In this document: in pieces, positions 42,050-51,047 of the stretch
How positions within the stretch are numbered: position 1 is the stretch's first letter
Layout of the letters: each line of letters opens with the position of its first letter
NCBI GenBank assembly: GCA_019261985.1
Contig: JAFAQY010000058.1
Location: 1-58,297 of the forward strand
DNA length: 58,297 nucleotides
Direction: 5' to 3'
From: Bryobacterales bacterium
GTDB lineage: Bacteria > Acidobacteriota > Terriglobia > Bryobacterales > Bryobacteraceae
The notes under the pieces: generated by a model
Database searches by the model: none
What the model was told of the DNA's origin: nothing
The model's input: only the letters and a program-made list of their open reading frames with translations
Made by a program: the position numbers and the translations under genes

Positions 42050-43371
42050 CGTTCATCGCCAAAAAGCATCTCCCCCGGCGGACATTTTTGCGGGGGGTGG
42101 GCGCGGCCGTGGCGCTGCCCTTGCTCGATTCGATGGTGGCGGCGCAAACGCCGCTGGCTAAGACGGCCGCAAGTCCGAAGAGCCGTTTGAGCTGCATCTA
42201 CGTTCCTCACGGGGCGACGATGTACAAGTGGACCCCCGAGAAGGAAGGCGGCGGCTTCGAGTTCCCCGAAATTCTAACTCCGCTTGAAAAATTTCGCGAC
42301 CGCGTGAACGTCATCACCAATCTCGCGCATCCCGCGGCCGGCGGCGTCGGCTCGGATGCAGGCGCGGATCATGCGCGCTCGGCGGCTGTGTATCTGAGCG
42401 GCGTGCATCCGGAGCAGGGCTCGGTTCACGTCGGCACGACTCTCGACCAGTACGTCGCGGAAGCCATCGGGCAGGACACGCCTCTGCCGTCGCTGGAAGT
42501 CTCGATCGAAGAAGTCGCTTTAAGCTGCGGGTCGGGGTACGCTTGCGCATATTCGAACACGATCTCCTGGAAAACCGCCACCACGCCGCTGCCGATGGAA
42601 AACAATCCGCAGGTGGTGTTCGAGAAGTTGTTCGGCGATGGCAGCAACGCGGCGGATCGCGCGGCGCGCAAGCAGGAAGGGCGCAGCCTGCTCGATTCGG
42701 TGATGGGCGAGGCGGCTTCGTTGCAAAAAGAACTGCCCGCGCACGACCGCGCCCGGCTCAGCGAATATCTGGACGATGTCCGCGAGATCGAGCGGCGCAT
42801 TCAGAAAGCGGAGCGCCAGATTCCGGAAGATTTGAAAATCCCTGAAGCGCCCGTGGGCATTCCTGAAGCATTCGACGATCACTTCAAGCTGATGTTCGAT
42901 TTGCAGATCCTCGCGTTAAAGGCCGAGATCACCCGGGTCACGACAATGATGTACGCGCGCGATACCAGCGGGGCGGTGTATCCGCAGAGCGGCGTGCGCG
43001 ACGGGTTCCATGTAGCTTCACACCACTCGAATGTGCGCGCCAGTATGGACAAATTCGCCTTGATTAACCGGTATCACGTGCAGTTGCTGGCCTATTACCT
43101 GGATAAGCTTCGCGCGACGCCGGACGGCGACGGGTCGCTGCTCGATCACTCGATGGTGTTATATGGCAGCAGCATGAGTAATGGAAATCAGCACGATCAC
43201 GATCCGCTGCCCATCATCCTCGCGGGTGGCGCGGCAGGGCAGCTAAAGGGCGGACGTCATCTGCAATTCGCCGCGCACACGCCCATGTCGAATCTCCTGT
43301 TGGCGATGGCGGACAAGCTGGGCGTACATCGCGCTAGCTTCGGCGATAGCACGGCCAAACTCGAAATTTGA
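42046..43371 (+). CDS. DUF1552 domain protein, Tat-exported
   Basis: 441 residues. Twin-arginine signal (LPRRTFLRGVGAAVALP). Family blocks: WTPEKEGGGFEFPE, HVGTTLDQYVAEAIG, CAYSNTISWKTATTPLP, NPQVVFEKLFGDG, VLYGSSMSNGNQHDHDPLP. It is a paralogue of the protein at 26146. It is the last gene of the operon and overlaps the DUF1592 gene by four bases, so the two are made together and probably form a complex. Confidence 0.9.
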   Translation: MTFIAKKHLPRRTFLRGVGAAVALPLLDSMVAAQTPLAKTAASPKSRLSCIYVPHGATMYKWTPEKEGGGFEFPEILTPLEKFRDRVNVITNLAHPAAGGVGSDAGADHARSAAVYLSGVHPEQGSVHVGTTLDQYVAEAIGQDTPLPSLEVSIEEVALSCGSGYACAYSNTISWKTATTPLPMENNPQVVFEKLFGDGSNAADRAARKQEGRSLLDSVMGEAASLQKELPAHDRARLSEYLDDVREIERRIQKAERQIPEDLKIPEAPVGIPEAFDDHFKLMFDLQILALKAEITRVTTMMYARDTSGAVYPQSGVRDGFHVASHHSNVRASMDKFALINRYHVQLLAYYLDKLRATPDGDGSLLDHSMVLYGSSMSNGNQHDHDPLPIILAGGAAGQLKGGRHLQFAAHTPMSNLLLAMADKLGVHRASFGDSTAKLEI

Positions 43372-43373
43372 CT

Positions 43374-43420
43374 TTGTGGGGCAGGTTGCCCAACCTGCGG
43401 CCGATTGCCAATCGGCCTGC
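43374..43420. repeat. Short GTGGGGCAGG-family repeat
   Basis: GTGGGGCAGGTTGCC, then CAACCTGCGG, then CCGATTGCCAATCGG. It begins just after the DUF1552 stop and may end the operon transcript. Confidence 0.8.
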
Positions 43421-43504
43421 TCGCGCAAAGAAAACAGCCCGCCCTCGCTAGCATTGGTTGCGGCTCCGCTGCTCGGCTGCGTGGGCAAAAAAAGCCTACG
43501 AGAT

Positions 43505-44260
43505 TCACTGACCCGTCGTGGGCTTTACCTCTTTTGTCGCTCCCTCCAGGCCGGCCTTCACCGGAACAGGCGGCTTGACCCCTTTCATTCCTTCCCAAAC
43601 GATGCGGGCCAGAAAGCGGGTGCCGTGGCGGACAACGCGCGACTTCATTTCGCCGCCCGCGCGGGCGCGTTCGTGCGAAATCACTTCAACTACGCGGTAG
43701 CCCTTCCGCAGGGCATTCGCGATGAGCTCGATCTCAATCTCGAACATGCGAGAAGTATAGGTGAAGCCGGTAAACACATCGCGCCGGAAGAGCTTGAAGC
43801 CGTTGAGAGCATCGGAAAGGTAGCGTCCCGTGGCCAAACCCAAAGACGCGCTTAGGAAAACATTGCCGAGGGCGCGCACGTGCGTGTACTCCTCGCTGCC
43901 GCCGAAAACGCGCGAACCGATTACCAATCCGACCCCTTCGCGCATGGCGGATAAAAAGGCCGGCATGTCTTCGGGGCGGTGCGAGTAGTCGGCATCCATC
44001 ATCATGAGCAGGTCCCCGGTCGCCGCCTCGAATCCTGCGCGAAGCGCATTTCCCTTCCCCGGCCTGCGGGCGTTCTCGACAACGCGGGCGCCCATTGCGC
44101 GCGCGATCGCCGCAGTGCGGTCGCGGCAGTGATCGTCGACCACGATCGGCTCGACGCCGTAGCCCTCTAGCGCCGGGATCGTTTTATTCAAGTCCTCCAG
44201 GACGCGCGGCAACGTCTCTTCTTCGTCTTTAGCGGGAATAATTACGCTTAATTTCATCAT
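43505..44260 (-). CDS. Glycosyltransferase family 2, polyprenol-phosphate sugar synthase-like
   Basis: 251 residues. LSVIIPAKDEEETLPRVLEDL, IVVDDHCRDRT, and the metal-binding MMDADYSHRPED follow the DPM1-like GT2 pattern; length fits the soluble form. It would make a polyprenyl-phosphate sugar, the donor used by GT-C enzymes. It is the last gene of the sugar operon, 19 bases after the epimerase, and so can supply the GT-C protein at 45344. Tandem ATGs at 44260 and 44257 are equally possible starts. Confidence 0.88.
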   Translation of the reverse strand: MMKLSVIIPAKDEEETLPRVLEDLNKTIPALEGYGVEPIVVDDHCRDRTAAIARAMGARVVENARRPGKGNALRAGFEAATGDLLMMMDADYSHRPEDMPAFLSAMREGVGLVIGSRVFGGSEEYTHVRALGNVFLSASLGLATGRYLSDALNGFKLFRRDVFTGFTYTSRMFEIEIELIANALRKGYRVVEVISHERARAGGEMKSRVVRHGTRFLARIVWEGMKGVKPPVPVKAGLEGATKEVKPTTGQ

Positions 44261-44279
44261 TTCTGTTCTTCCAGCAGTT

Positions 44280-45341
44280 TTAAGAGCGCACTCCGTTGGC
44301 GGCGCCGCATTCCACGGAATTATCGAACAGGCCTCCGTTTTCTTTAACCCATTCGATCAGCCGCCGGACACCTTCTTCGACGCCCACCCTGGGACGCCAA
44401 TCCAAATCGCGCTTGGCATTATCGATGTTGCTGATGAACACCGGCTGATCTCCGGGACGCCATTCATCGAAGCTTACACGAAGCTTCCGTCCGAAATTGC
44501 GGTTCAACAGTTCGACCAATTCGAGCAGCGAAAGCGTATTCTCCGGGCCGCCGCCGATGTTGTACGCCTTTCCGCTGGTCACGTCGATTTTCTTCACAGC
44601 GGCATCGTATGCCGCCACCAGATCTCCGACCCACAACGCGTCCCGCACCTGCTTGCCATTGCCGTAGATGGTTACGGGTTCTTGTTGAAGCGCCCGGATG
44701 GCGAACCATGCCAGCCATCCCTGATCCTCCATTCCGAACTGCCGTGGACCGTAGATGCACGACTGCCGGAACACGATGGTGCGGAGCCCGTAGATGCGGG
44801 CGTAGTCGATTACATACTGATCGCCCGCGCACTTGGAGCAGCCATAGGGCGAGTACGGATCCAGCGGCCGGTCTTCTCCAATACCTCCAACGATGCTCGA
44901 GTACCCGTAGCGTCCATTGCGTTCGACGATCCCCAGATCGGCGAGCTTACCATACACTTTATTGGTCGAACTGTAAACGACCACGGGTTTGGAGCCGGCT
45001 TTTCGCGCGGCTTCGAGCACATTGAACGTGCCGAACGCATTCACTTCAAAGTCGTGCCGCGGATCCGTTACCGAAGTGGTCACCGCGACTTGGCCCGCAA
45101 GATGGAAAACGGCCGATGCGTTTTCGATCGCGCCGTCCAACGCGCGTCCGCTATCGGTAATGTCGGCGCGCACTACTCGAAGTCCGGTGCTGTGCCGCGA
45201 TTGGAGCCAGGCCAAATTCCGTTCCGAGCCGGGCCGAGAGAAATTATCCAGAATGGTCACGCAAGCGCCTTGCGATAAATAGAAATCGGCGAGATTGCTG
45301 CCAATGAATCCGGCGCCGCCCGTTATTGTGCAGTTGTCCAT
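44280..45341 (-). CDS. NAD-dependent SDR epimerase, CDP-tyvelose 2-epimerase-like
   Basis: 353 residues. The NAD motif is GGAGFIGS (8-15), the active-site region is SSTNKVYG, and the catalytic Tyr/Lys is in YGCSK. GKQVRDALWVGDL and a block containing FRQSCIYGPRQFG closely follow Salmonella RfbE (CDP-tyvelose 2-epimerase). Its substrate here need not be CDP-paratose, because no 3-dehydrase or paratose synthase is in the window. It lies between the GT-C gene (two bases) and the GT2 gene (19 bases). Confidence 0.85.
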   Translation of the reverse strand: MDNCTITGGAGFIGSNLADFYLSQGACVTILDNFSRPGSERNLAWLQSRHSTGLRVVRADITDSGRALDGAIENASAVFHLAGQVAVTTSVTDPRHDFEVNAFGTFNVLEAARKAGSKPVVVYSSTNKVYGKLADLGIVERNGRYGYSSIVGGIGEDRPLDPYSPYGCSKCAGDQYVIDYARIYGLRTIVFRQSCIYGPRQFGMEDQGWLAWFAIRALQQEPVTIYGNGKQVRDALWVGDLVAAYDAAVKKIDVTSGKAYNIGGGPENTLSLLELVELLNRNFGRKLRVSFDEWRPGDQPVFISNIDNAKRDLDWRPRVGVEEGVRRLIEWVKENGGLFDNSVECGAANGVRS

Positions 45342-45343
45342 GA

Positions 45344-47152
45344 TTACAGTCCCGCCGCCTTCGGCTCCAGAATCGTGATCTCTCCAAAATAGTAGGGGTC
45401 CTCGGCCCAGTTCGGAACGGCCGCCGGAGCGCTAGCAGCCTCGATGGTTCCGCTTTCACGATAATTGTCCAGCAGAGCCTGCCGGATGCCGCTAGACTTC
45501 GGCCAAAGATAATAATCGTAAATGAAATCCGGCGCGTGAAACCCCCGGACGAGAATCTTCGAATAGCGCTTTGCGTTGATTCTTGAGAGGATTCCTGAAA
45601 AATCGCCGATCCCGGAATAGGCGCGATCGCCGATCGCCGGGCCGCGGTCTCCCATCACCACGCGATCTTTGACGTATACCCACGAGCCGGCATCGAGCAG
45701 AATGTTGCGTGCGTCCTGCCCTTGAAATTGCGCTTCAATGTCGCGAACGTACCGGTAGGCGTCTTCGGAAATGGGCCGGAGGGGAATGCGCACCAGTCCC
45801 ATTCCGTTTAGGACAAGGGCTATGCACGCCGTAACCGCAGACGCGTTGACCCAATCTTGTGCCGTTGCCTTGGTCCGCGCCTCCGCCGCCTCCCACAAAC
45901 GATTCAGACCCGCCAAAAACCAGACACCGGCGATGAGTGTGCCCGGGCCGATATGATTCATCATCCAGGCGATGCCGCTGGTATAGGTCTCGGTTGCGAT
46001 AATCGCGAGCCATACGAGCCATAATCCCAGCAATGGCCGCGAATAGCGTCCCTGAAGCACCGCGATTCCGCCCAAAAGCCCTCCGGCGAAATAGGTCCAG
46101 GTATCCAACATATGATGAAAACTTCTCAGCGGGGAAACCGCGGCTTTGCCCAAAACGTACCAGGTCCAGTAGAAGAAATCTCGTCCCCAGATGGCGTAGC
46201 ACAATCCTAATGTGCCGGCGCACACGGCGCCGGTCGCAGCCAAAAAGACCAGAAGCCGGGCCCAGCTTCGTCCGCAGATTGCTAGTACAAGCGCGATGAG
46301 CCCGGCCCAAATCAAAAGGCTCTGCTTCACGAGAAATCCAATGGGAGCGATCAACGTCATCGCTGCAAGCACCGTCGCGCGGCCCGATTCCACATACCGC
46401 AACAGAAGGTAATATGCGGCGATGGTCACCAGTTGAGCCAGGGCGTCTCCGTGCAGGTTGTGAACGAATGGATTCGTAATCGTGTTCGTCGCAATCAATA
46501 GCAGCAGTGCGAAGCCAAAACAACGCCATAGCCAGGAACGGCCGGTGCTCGATCCCGACAACGCGCTTAGGCGTAACGAGCAGGCGAGCGCGAGGAACGC
46601 CGCCGTTATTGTGTAAACGACCTGAATGGTTCGCAGCACCGGGATGGAATACGCGTGACCAACCAGCCAGCCCAAGGCGAACGTTAGCAGTTGGGATGCG
46701 GGCGCGTAAACGAATGAATCGTTATTCACCTGCGGACTATACAGTGGATACCCCACAGACAATTTGATGAGGTCGTTGACGAATTCCCCTTCCGACCACG
46801 TCAGAAAATCCGCGGGAAAAAATACATACCAGGCGATGCGAAAAAAATAAACGGCCAGCAGCAGCACAGTAATGGTAGCTAAGATCAGAAGTCCGGCAGT
46901 GGCGGGACGCGCCGCTCGGCCCTGGCTGAAGAAGTAGCTGGCGGCCACCGCGGCCAGAATCGCTCCGAACATCACGCCGGTTCGCATCACCGCCATTTCC
47001 GGCGAACGGCCTGCCTGGACAAAATAGATGGCCGCAGCCAGAGCCAGCGCGATCAGGAGCACGCCCGAGCCGCTATAAACACTCACCTTCCCGGACAGGC
47101 CTTCCGCGGGCGGGGAACTCGCGCGATCCTGTGGAGGCGCGGCAACCGTCAT
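45344..47152 (-). CDS. GT-C type integral membrane glycosyltransferase-like protein
   Basis: 602 residues from the ATG at 47152, which overlaps the preceding stop as ATGA; the longer frame to 47269 is rejected. About eleven membrane helices. The first large loop contains WSEGEFVNDLIKLSVGYPLY, an acidic motif placed as in GT-C catalytic loops, followed by FVYAPASQLLTFALGW. The last ~120 residues form a soluble domain. It probably adds the operon's sugar to a lipid-linked or protein acceptor outside the membrane. Confidence 0.7.
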   Translation of the reverse strand: MTVAAPPQDRASSPPAEGLSGKVSVYSGSGVLLIALALAAAIYFVQAGRSPEMAVMRTGVMFGAILAAVAASYFFSQGRAARPATAGLLILATITVLLLAVYFFRIAWYVFFPADFLTWSEGEFVNDLIKLSVGYPLYSPQVNNDSFVYAPASQLLTFALGWLVGHAYSIPVLRTIQVVYTITAAFLALACSLRLSALSGSSTGRSWLWRCFGFALLLLIATNTITNPFVHNLHGDALAQLVTIAAYYLLLRYVESGRATVLAAMTLIAPIGFLVKQSLLIWAGLIALVLAICGRSWARLLVFLAATGAVCAGTLGLCYAIWGRDFFYWTWYVLGKAAVSPLRSFHHMLDTWTYFAGGLLGGIAVLQGRYSRPLLGLWLVWLAIIATETYTSGIAWMMNHIGPGTLIAGVWFLAGLNRLWEAAEARTKATAQDWVNASAVTACIALVLNGMGLVRIPLRPISEDAYRYVRDIEAQFQGQDARNILLDAGSWVYVKDRVVMGDRGPAIGDRAYSGIGDFSGILSRINAKRYSKILVRGFHAPDFIYDYYLWPKSSGIRQALLDNYRESGTIEAASAPAAVPNWAEDPYYFGEITILEPKAAGL

Positions 47153-47499
47153 GAGGAATACGACGGGGCAGCGACGGCGCCGGGAATGGTTTCGCGCATT
47201 CGCTTTGCTATGAAGCCGGAAGCGAGCAGCGCGGCGACGAGAACCCGCGCCTTTGTGCCAATCAGACAAGAGAGCGATGCCAGCAAGCGCCGCACCGGCG
47301 ATCCAACCAGGTTAAAGTGGGCGTACACCCGGATTTGGGAGGCGATTGGGCGTACCAGCAGCAGCTGCAGGAACAAACTCCCCACGCTGATCGTCACTGG
47401 CGCCATGCCAATCACCATATAGAAGGCGTAAATCACCAAGCTCAGCAACAACCCCGGAACACGCGCCAGCGCTTGGGACAAAATGGCTGCTGAAGTCAT
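47149..47499 (-). CDS. Small membrane protein, unknown
   Basis: 116 residues with two or three hydrophobic segments (about 12-32, 38-56 and 80-96). I do not recognise a family. It overlaps the GT-C gene by four bases (ATGA), the signature of translational coupling, so it likely assists that enzyme. A flippase-like or scaffold role is possible but unsupported. Confidence 0.6.
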   Translation of the reverse strand: MTSAAILSQALARVPGLLLSLVIYAFYMVIGMAPVTISVGSLFLQLLLVRPIASQIRVYAHFNLVGSPVRRLLASLSCLIGTKARVLVAALLASGFIAKRMRETIPGAVAAPSYSS

Positions 47500-47542
47500 T
47501 GTTTGACTCTTTTCTGCACAATGGATGCCATTTGGGATGTAT

Positions 47543-47580
47543 TGGTGGAGCAGGCTTTAGCGTTCAATGGAGCTTTTACG
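47543..47580. repeat. Degenerate relative of the GGGCTTTAGC repeat
   Basis: GGTGGAGCAGGCTTTAGC resembles the left arm of 57792-57900. The rest has decayed. It lies in the 128-base space between rfbG and the small membrane protein. Confidence 0.5.
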
Positions 47581-47627
47581 CCCGTACCAACGTGGCGGAC
47601 CGAAGCCGGATTGAAGCCAGTTCCAGC

Positions 47628-48629
47628 CTAGCCCGCAAAGGCACGGTCCCGAAACGGCGATTCTTTTCCAAAGGAATGGGAATACCAATCAATGGTTTCC
47701 TTCAGCCCTTCTTTCATTCCGAAACGCGGTTTCCAATTAAGGACTTTCCGGGCTTTGCCGCAGTCCAGGTACTGCTTCGGGATCTCATGCGAGGCTTCAT
47801 TCAAGATGACCGGTTCGAGCGCGCCAGGCATCAGATCGATGATCATTTTCGCCATTTCGAGCACCGAAAGCGGCGTCTCATTCCCGAAATTGAAAGCCTC
47901 GCCGGGGACCAGATTCTCTGCGAGCAGAAGATACGCCTCAACGGCGTCGCGCACGTAGAAATAATCGCGAATGTAGGTTCCGTCGCTGCGAATCACAGGC
48001 GCTTCGCCGCGCAGAATCGACCGGATTGTTCCGGGAATTAAACGATTAAAATTCAGATCGCCGCCGCCGAATAGATTCCCGCAGCGCGTGATCGCGACCG
48101 GCAAGCCGTAAGTGTGGAAGTATGACAAGGTCAACAGGTCGGCGCACGATTTCGATACATCGTATGGAAAGCGCCCTTGTAAGGGCATGTCTTCGGAATA
48201 AGGCAATTGATCGTGCGCGCCGTAGGCCTTGTCGCTCGATGCGACCACAATATGCCGGATCAACTTCGAGCAGTTCCGGCATGCTTCGAGAAGATTCCAA
48301 GTGCCGCGAATATTCGATTCGAACGTGGAGAGTGCCGATCGCGCCGCGGTGCCTACGATGGTTTGCGCGCCCAAATGAAATACCGTATCGATCTCGTATT
48401 CATTCAACGCCCGGATTAAAAGCTGCAGGTCTTCCAACTCCCCGCGCACCACGTTGACCGATTCCCAGATCTCCGATCGAGCCAGCCGGCTCTGCGGCAC
48501 CCAATCGCGCACGAGGCAAATCACGCCGGCGCCTTGTCCAACCAGCGCCTCGGTCAGCCATGAGCCTAATAAACCGGTTGCGCCGGTGACGAACACGCGG
48601 CGCCCGCTCCAGAATCCGTTTACTGCCAT
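47628..48629 (-). CDS. rfbG: CDP-glucose 4,6-dehydratase
   Basis: About 333 residues from the ATG at 48629; an ATG at 48638 is also possible. It converts CDP-glucose to CDP-4-keto-6-deoxyglucose. NAD motif [11 protein letters not shown]; catalytic Tyr/Lys in YDVSK; family blocks [28 protein letters not shown] and [10 protein letters not shown]. The start fits the family N-terminus ([14 protein letters not shown]). It overlaps the end of rfbF, so the two are coupled. Confidence 0.92.
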   Translation of the reverse strand: MAVNGFWSGRRVFVTGATGLLGSWLTEALVGQGAGVICLVRDWVPQSRLARSEIWESVNVVRGELEDLQLLIRALNEYEIDTVFHLGAQTIVGTAARSALSTFESNIRGTWNLLEACRNCSKLIRHIVVASSDKAYGAHDQLPYSEDMPLQGRFPYDVSKSCADLLTLSYFHTYGLPVAITRCGNLFGGGDLNFNRLIPGTIRSILRGEAPVIRSDGTYIRDYFYVRDAVEAYLLLAENLVPGEAFNFGNETPLSVLEMAKMIIDLMPGALEPVILNEASHEIPKQYLDCGKARKVLNWKPRFGMKEGLKETIDWYSHSFGKESPFRDRAFAG

Positions 48630-49390
48630 ATTTTCCATGGCGCCTGTCCGCTCTGCCAAAGCGCCTCGAGCAGTTGCTTTTCCCGCAGCGTGTCCATCGG
48701 CTGCCAAAAACCGGGATGCCGGAATGCCATCAGCTCGCTTCCACGCGCCAGCCGTTCCAAAGGGTCCTTCTCGAGAATCGTCTCATCGTTTTCGAGGTAA
48801 TCGAAAATTCCTGGGTTAAATACGAAAAAACCTCCGTTGATCCATCCTTCATCCGTCTGTGGTTTTTCCGAAAATTCGCAAACCGCGGTCCCGCGCAGCG
48901 TCAAATTTCCGAATCGCGACGGGGGCCTTACCGCGGTGACGGTCGCAATTCTGCCGTGAGCCCGATGAAAGTCCACCAGAGCGCAGATATTCACATCGCC
49001 CAAGCCATCGCCATACGTGACCATGAATGGCTCTTCTCCGAGCCATTGCCGCAGCCGGAGAATGCGTCCGCCCGTCATCGTCTCGGCGCCGGTATCGATT
49101 AGCCCGACGCGCCAGCCGGTCCCACGCCCGTTTATTACCGTCCGTTCCCCGGTTGCCAGATCGATGAAATAATCGCTTGAGTGGATAGAGAAGTTGTGGA
49201 AATATTCTTTGATGATTTCGCCTTTATATCCGCAGGCAATCAGAAATTCGTTGAAGCCGTGAGCGGCATACACCTGCATGATGTGCCACAACACCGGTTT
49301 TCCGCCGATCTCAACCATCGGCTTGGGGCGTACGGCGGTCTCCTCGGCCAGCCGCGTGCCTTTGCCTCCGGCGAGAATCACCACTTTCAT
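48620..49390 (-). CDS. rfbF: Glucose-1-phosphate cytidylyltransferase
   Basis: 256 residues from the ATG at 49390, the usual length. It makes CDP-glucose from CTP and glucose-1-phosphate. The nucleotidyltransferase motif is [16 protein letters not shown] (3-18), followed by [28 protein letters not shown] and [11 protein letters not shown]. The ATG lies one base after the methyltransferase stop. First committed step of the CDP-deoxysugar route, together with rfbG. Confidence 0.94.
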   Translation of the reverse strand: MKVVILAGGKGTRLAEETAVRPKPMVEIGGKPVLWHIMQVYAAHGFNEFLIACGYKGEIIKEYFHNFSIHSSDYFIDLATGERTVINGRGTGWRVGLIDTGAETMTGGRILRLRQWLGEEPFMVTYGDGLGDVNICALVDFHRAHGRIATVTAVRPPSRFGNLTLRGTAVCEFSEKPQTDEGWINGGFFVFNPGIFDYLENDETILEKDPLERLARGSELMAFRHPGFWQPMDTLREKQLLEALWQSGQAPWKIWQ

Positions 49391-49391
49391 A

Positions 49392-50735
49392 TCAGCGCTC
49401 AGCACCCGGCACAGCACCTGGCGCCGCTCCGGGCTCTGCCAAGTTGTCCGGCTCGCCAGCCGCGGCGGCCTGCGTTGGGTGCGGAGGAAGTGGACCGTGA
49501 ACCTGAGGCTCCGGTAAAGGTGTAAGGAAGCCTCCTCCCCGCGCGCGATAGACCTCTTGCTGGCGCATGATTTCGGACGCGAAGTTCCATGCCAGAATCA
49601 ATACCTCATCCGGCTGGTCCTCTAAAAGCGCGGATACAGGCCGCACGGGAAGATGCATCCCGGGAGTGAATAGCCCGACCTTCAATGGATTACGGTCCAC
49701 CGTAAATGGAACAATGCTCGCGTCGATCCCGCAGTAGTTCAGCAGTGTGTTCCCCTTCGCCGGGGCTCCGTAAGCAGCAAGCGTCCGGCCCGCCGAGCGC
49801 CGGTCGCACAAAAACGTCCGCAATTTCCGCCGGTGCTGCTCGACCTTCTCCGCAAACAATTCGTACGTCTGCACAGAGTCTAATCCCGCGCCGCGCTCCT
49901 GCGCCATCATCTCGAGCGCCTCCGGACAGTGCTCAAGCGAGTTCCGCCCCGCGTAGACACGCAGCGAACCGCCATGCACGGGCACTCGATCGATCCTCCG
50001 GATTCCCAACCCCGCTTCTTTACACAGCCGCCCCAGGGCCATCACGGAAAAATAACACAAGTGTTCATGATAAATGGTGTCATACTCGAGGCGATTCAGG
50101 AGTTCCACCAGGTACGGAACCTCGAACACCGCCAGCCCATCTTCAGCAAGCAAGCCCGCAGCTCCGCGCAAAAACCCGACGGTGTCGTCGACGTGCGCCA
50201 ATACATTGTTGGCGATCACCGCCTTGGCGGGCCCGTGCGATTCGCGAACTCCCACGGCTTCCGATTCATCGAAGAACCGGTCCAATGTTTCCACGCCCGA
50301 AGCACGAGCCGCCTCGGCGAGATTGCGGGCCGGCTCGACTCCCAGCGTCCGCACGCCGAGTTTCTTGAACTGCGCGAGTAAGCTTCCATCATTGCTCGCA
50401 GCCTCGACGACCAGATCCTTAGGACCCAATTGCAGCAGACCGGCGACTGTGGCCGCGTACCCTGCATTATGGCTTGCCATGGTTTCCGAAGTTCCGGTAA
50501 CATAAAGATAATTCCGGAACAGCACTTCGGGGTCGACAACATCCAGTAACTGGACCAGCGTACAGGACCGGCAGAAATAAACGTCCAGCGCGTAGAACTG
50601 TTCGGATGCGAATTCCGCCGGGCCGGAAAGAAAAGAATTGGCGAGCGGTTGCGCACCCAGGCTCAAAAATAGCTCGAGGCGGTCTCCGCCACAGGCGCGA
50701 CACAAGGTTCGTTTCCGGCAAGGTTTATCGGACAT
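49392..50735 (-). CDS. Sugar C-methyltransferase (TylC3/Methyltransf_13/14 family)
   Basis: 447 residues from the ATG at 50735. Zinc-binding N-terminus (C12, C15, C55, C58), a SAM fold with VVEAASNDGSLL near 108-119, and the C-methyltransferase C-terminal domain (YGAPAKGNTLLNYCGID, TPGMHLPVRP, ILAWNFASEI). Relatives such as TylC3 add a methyl to C-3 of nucleotide-4-keto-6-deoxy sugars. Next to rfbF and rfbG the likely substrate is CDP-4-keto-6-deoxyglucose. The last ~45 residues are Pro/Ala-rich and look like a non-conserved tail. First gene of the operon. Confidence 0.88.
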   Translation of the reverse strand: MSDKPCRKRTLCRACGGDRLELFLSLGAQPLANSFLSGPAEFASEQFYALDVYFCRSCTLVQLLDVVDPEVLFRNYLYVTGTSETMASHNAGYAATVAGLLQLGPKDLVVEAASNDGSLLAQFKKLGVRTLGVEPARNLAEAARASGVETLDRFFDESEAVGVRESHGPAKAVIANNVLAHVDDTVGFLRGAAGLLAEDGLAVFEVPYLVELLNRLEYDTIYHEHLCYFSVMALGRLCKEAGLGIRRIDRVPVHGGSLRVYAGRNSLEHCPEALEMMAQERGAGLDSVQTYELFAEKVEQHRRKLRTFLCDRRSAGRTLAAYGAPAKGNTLLNYCGIDASIVPFTVDRNPLKVGLFTPGMHLPVRPVSALLEDQPDEVLILAWNFASEIMRQQEVYRARGGGFLTPLPEPQVHGPLPPHPTQAAAAGEPDNLAEPGAAPGAVPGAER

Positions 50736-50849
50736 TTTTAGAATCGCTGCTTCCGGCAGGGCGCCGCAAAAAGCCCCACCGTTTGGCATTCTCCATACAA
50801 CCTTTCCAATCAATTGATTATCCCTTTGGTTTTGTTGGTGCAACTTCTA

Positions 50850-50875
50850 TGCCAGCGGTAATTTAACCGTTGGCA
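50850..50875. promoter_or_regulatory. Palindrome upstream of the sugar operon (possible operator)
   Basis: TGCCAGCGGT and ACCGTTGGCA form a 10-base inverted repeat with one mismatch and a six-base AATTTA centre, in the space between the divergent sugar operon and 51048 gene. Confidence 0.4.
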
Positions 50876-50881
50876 TACTCG

Positions 50882-50911
50882 CATTGCGCGATCGCCCATT
50901 GCGCGATCGCC
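50882..50911. repeat. Tandem 15-bp duplication CATTGCGCGATCGCC
   Basis: Two exact copies, each carrying the palindrome GCGATCGC. Apart from this, the palindrome at 50850 and the -10 at 51002, the 50736-51047 space shows nothing I can name. Confidence 0.85.
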
Positions 50912-51001
50912 GGTGTGAAATCGTTAGGGTCCGTTATCCGGCTAGTGATTCGGTGGGAAGTCGCAGATTAGCACGTTCCGTCCGCGAGGTTAAAATGCCT
51001 G

Positions 51002-51007
51002 TATAAT
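51002..51007 (+). promoter_or_regulatory. Consensus -10 (TATAAT)
   Basis: A perfect TATAAT lies 40 bases before the ATG at 51048. The -35 is weak. Confidence 0.4.
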
Positions 51008-51047
51008 CCACACCTCATTCAAATTGTTGGAAGCCACGATTGGCTGG

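Noticed and set aside
47149-47499. Toxin-antitoxin or GtrA-like small gene
   Set aside because: Small and hydrophobic, but it has no partner antitoxin and lacks GtrA's four-helix pattern. Left as unknown.
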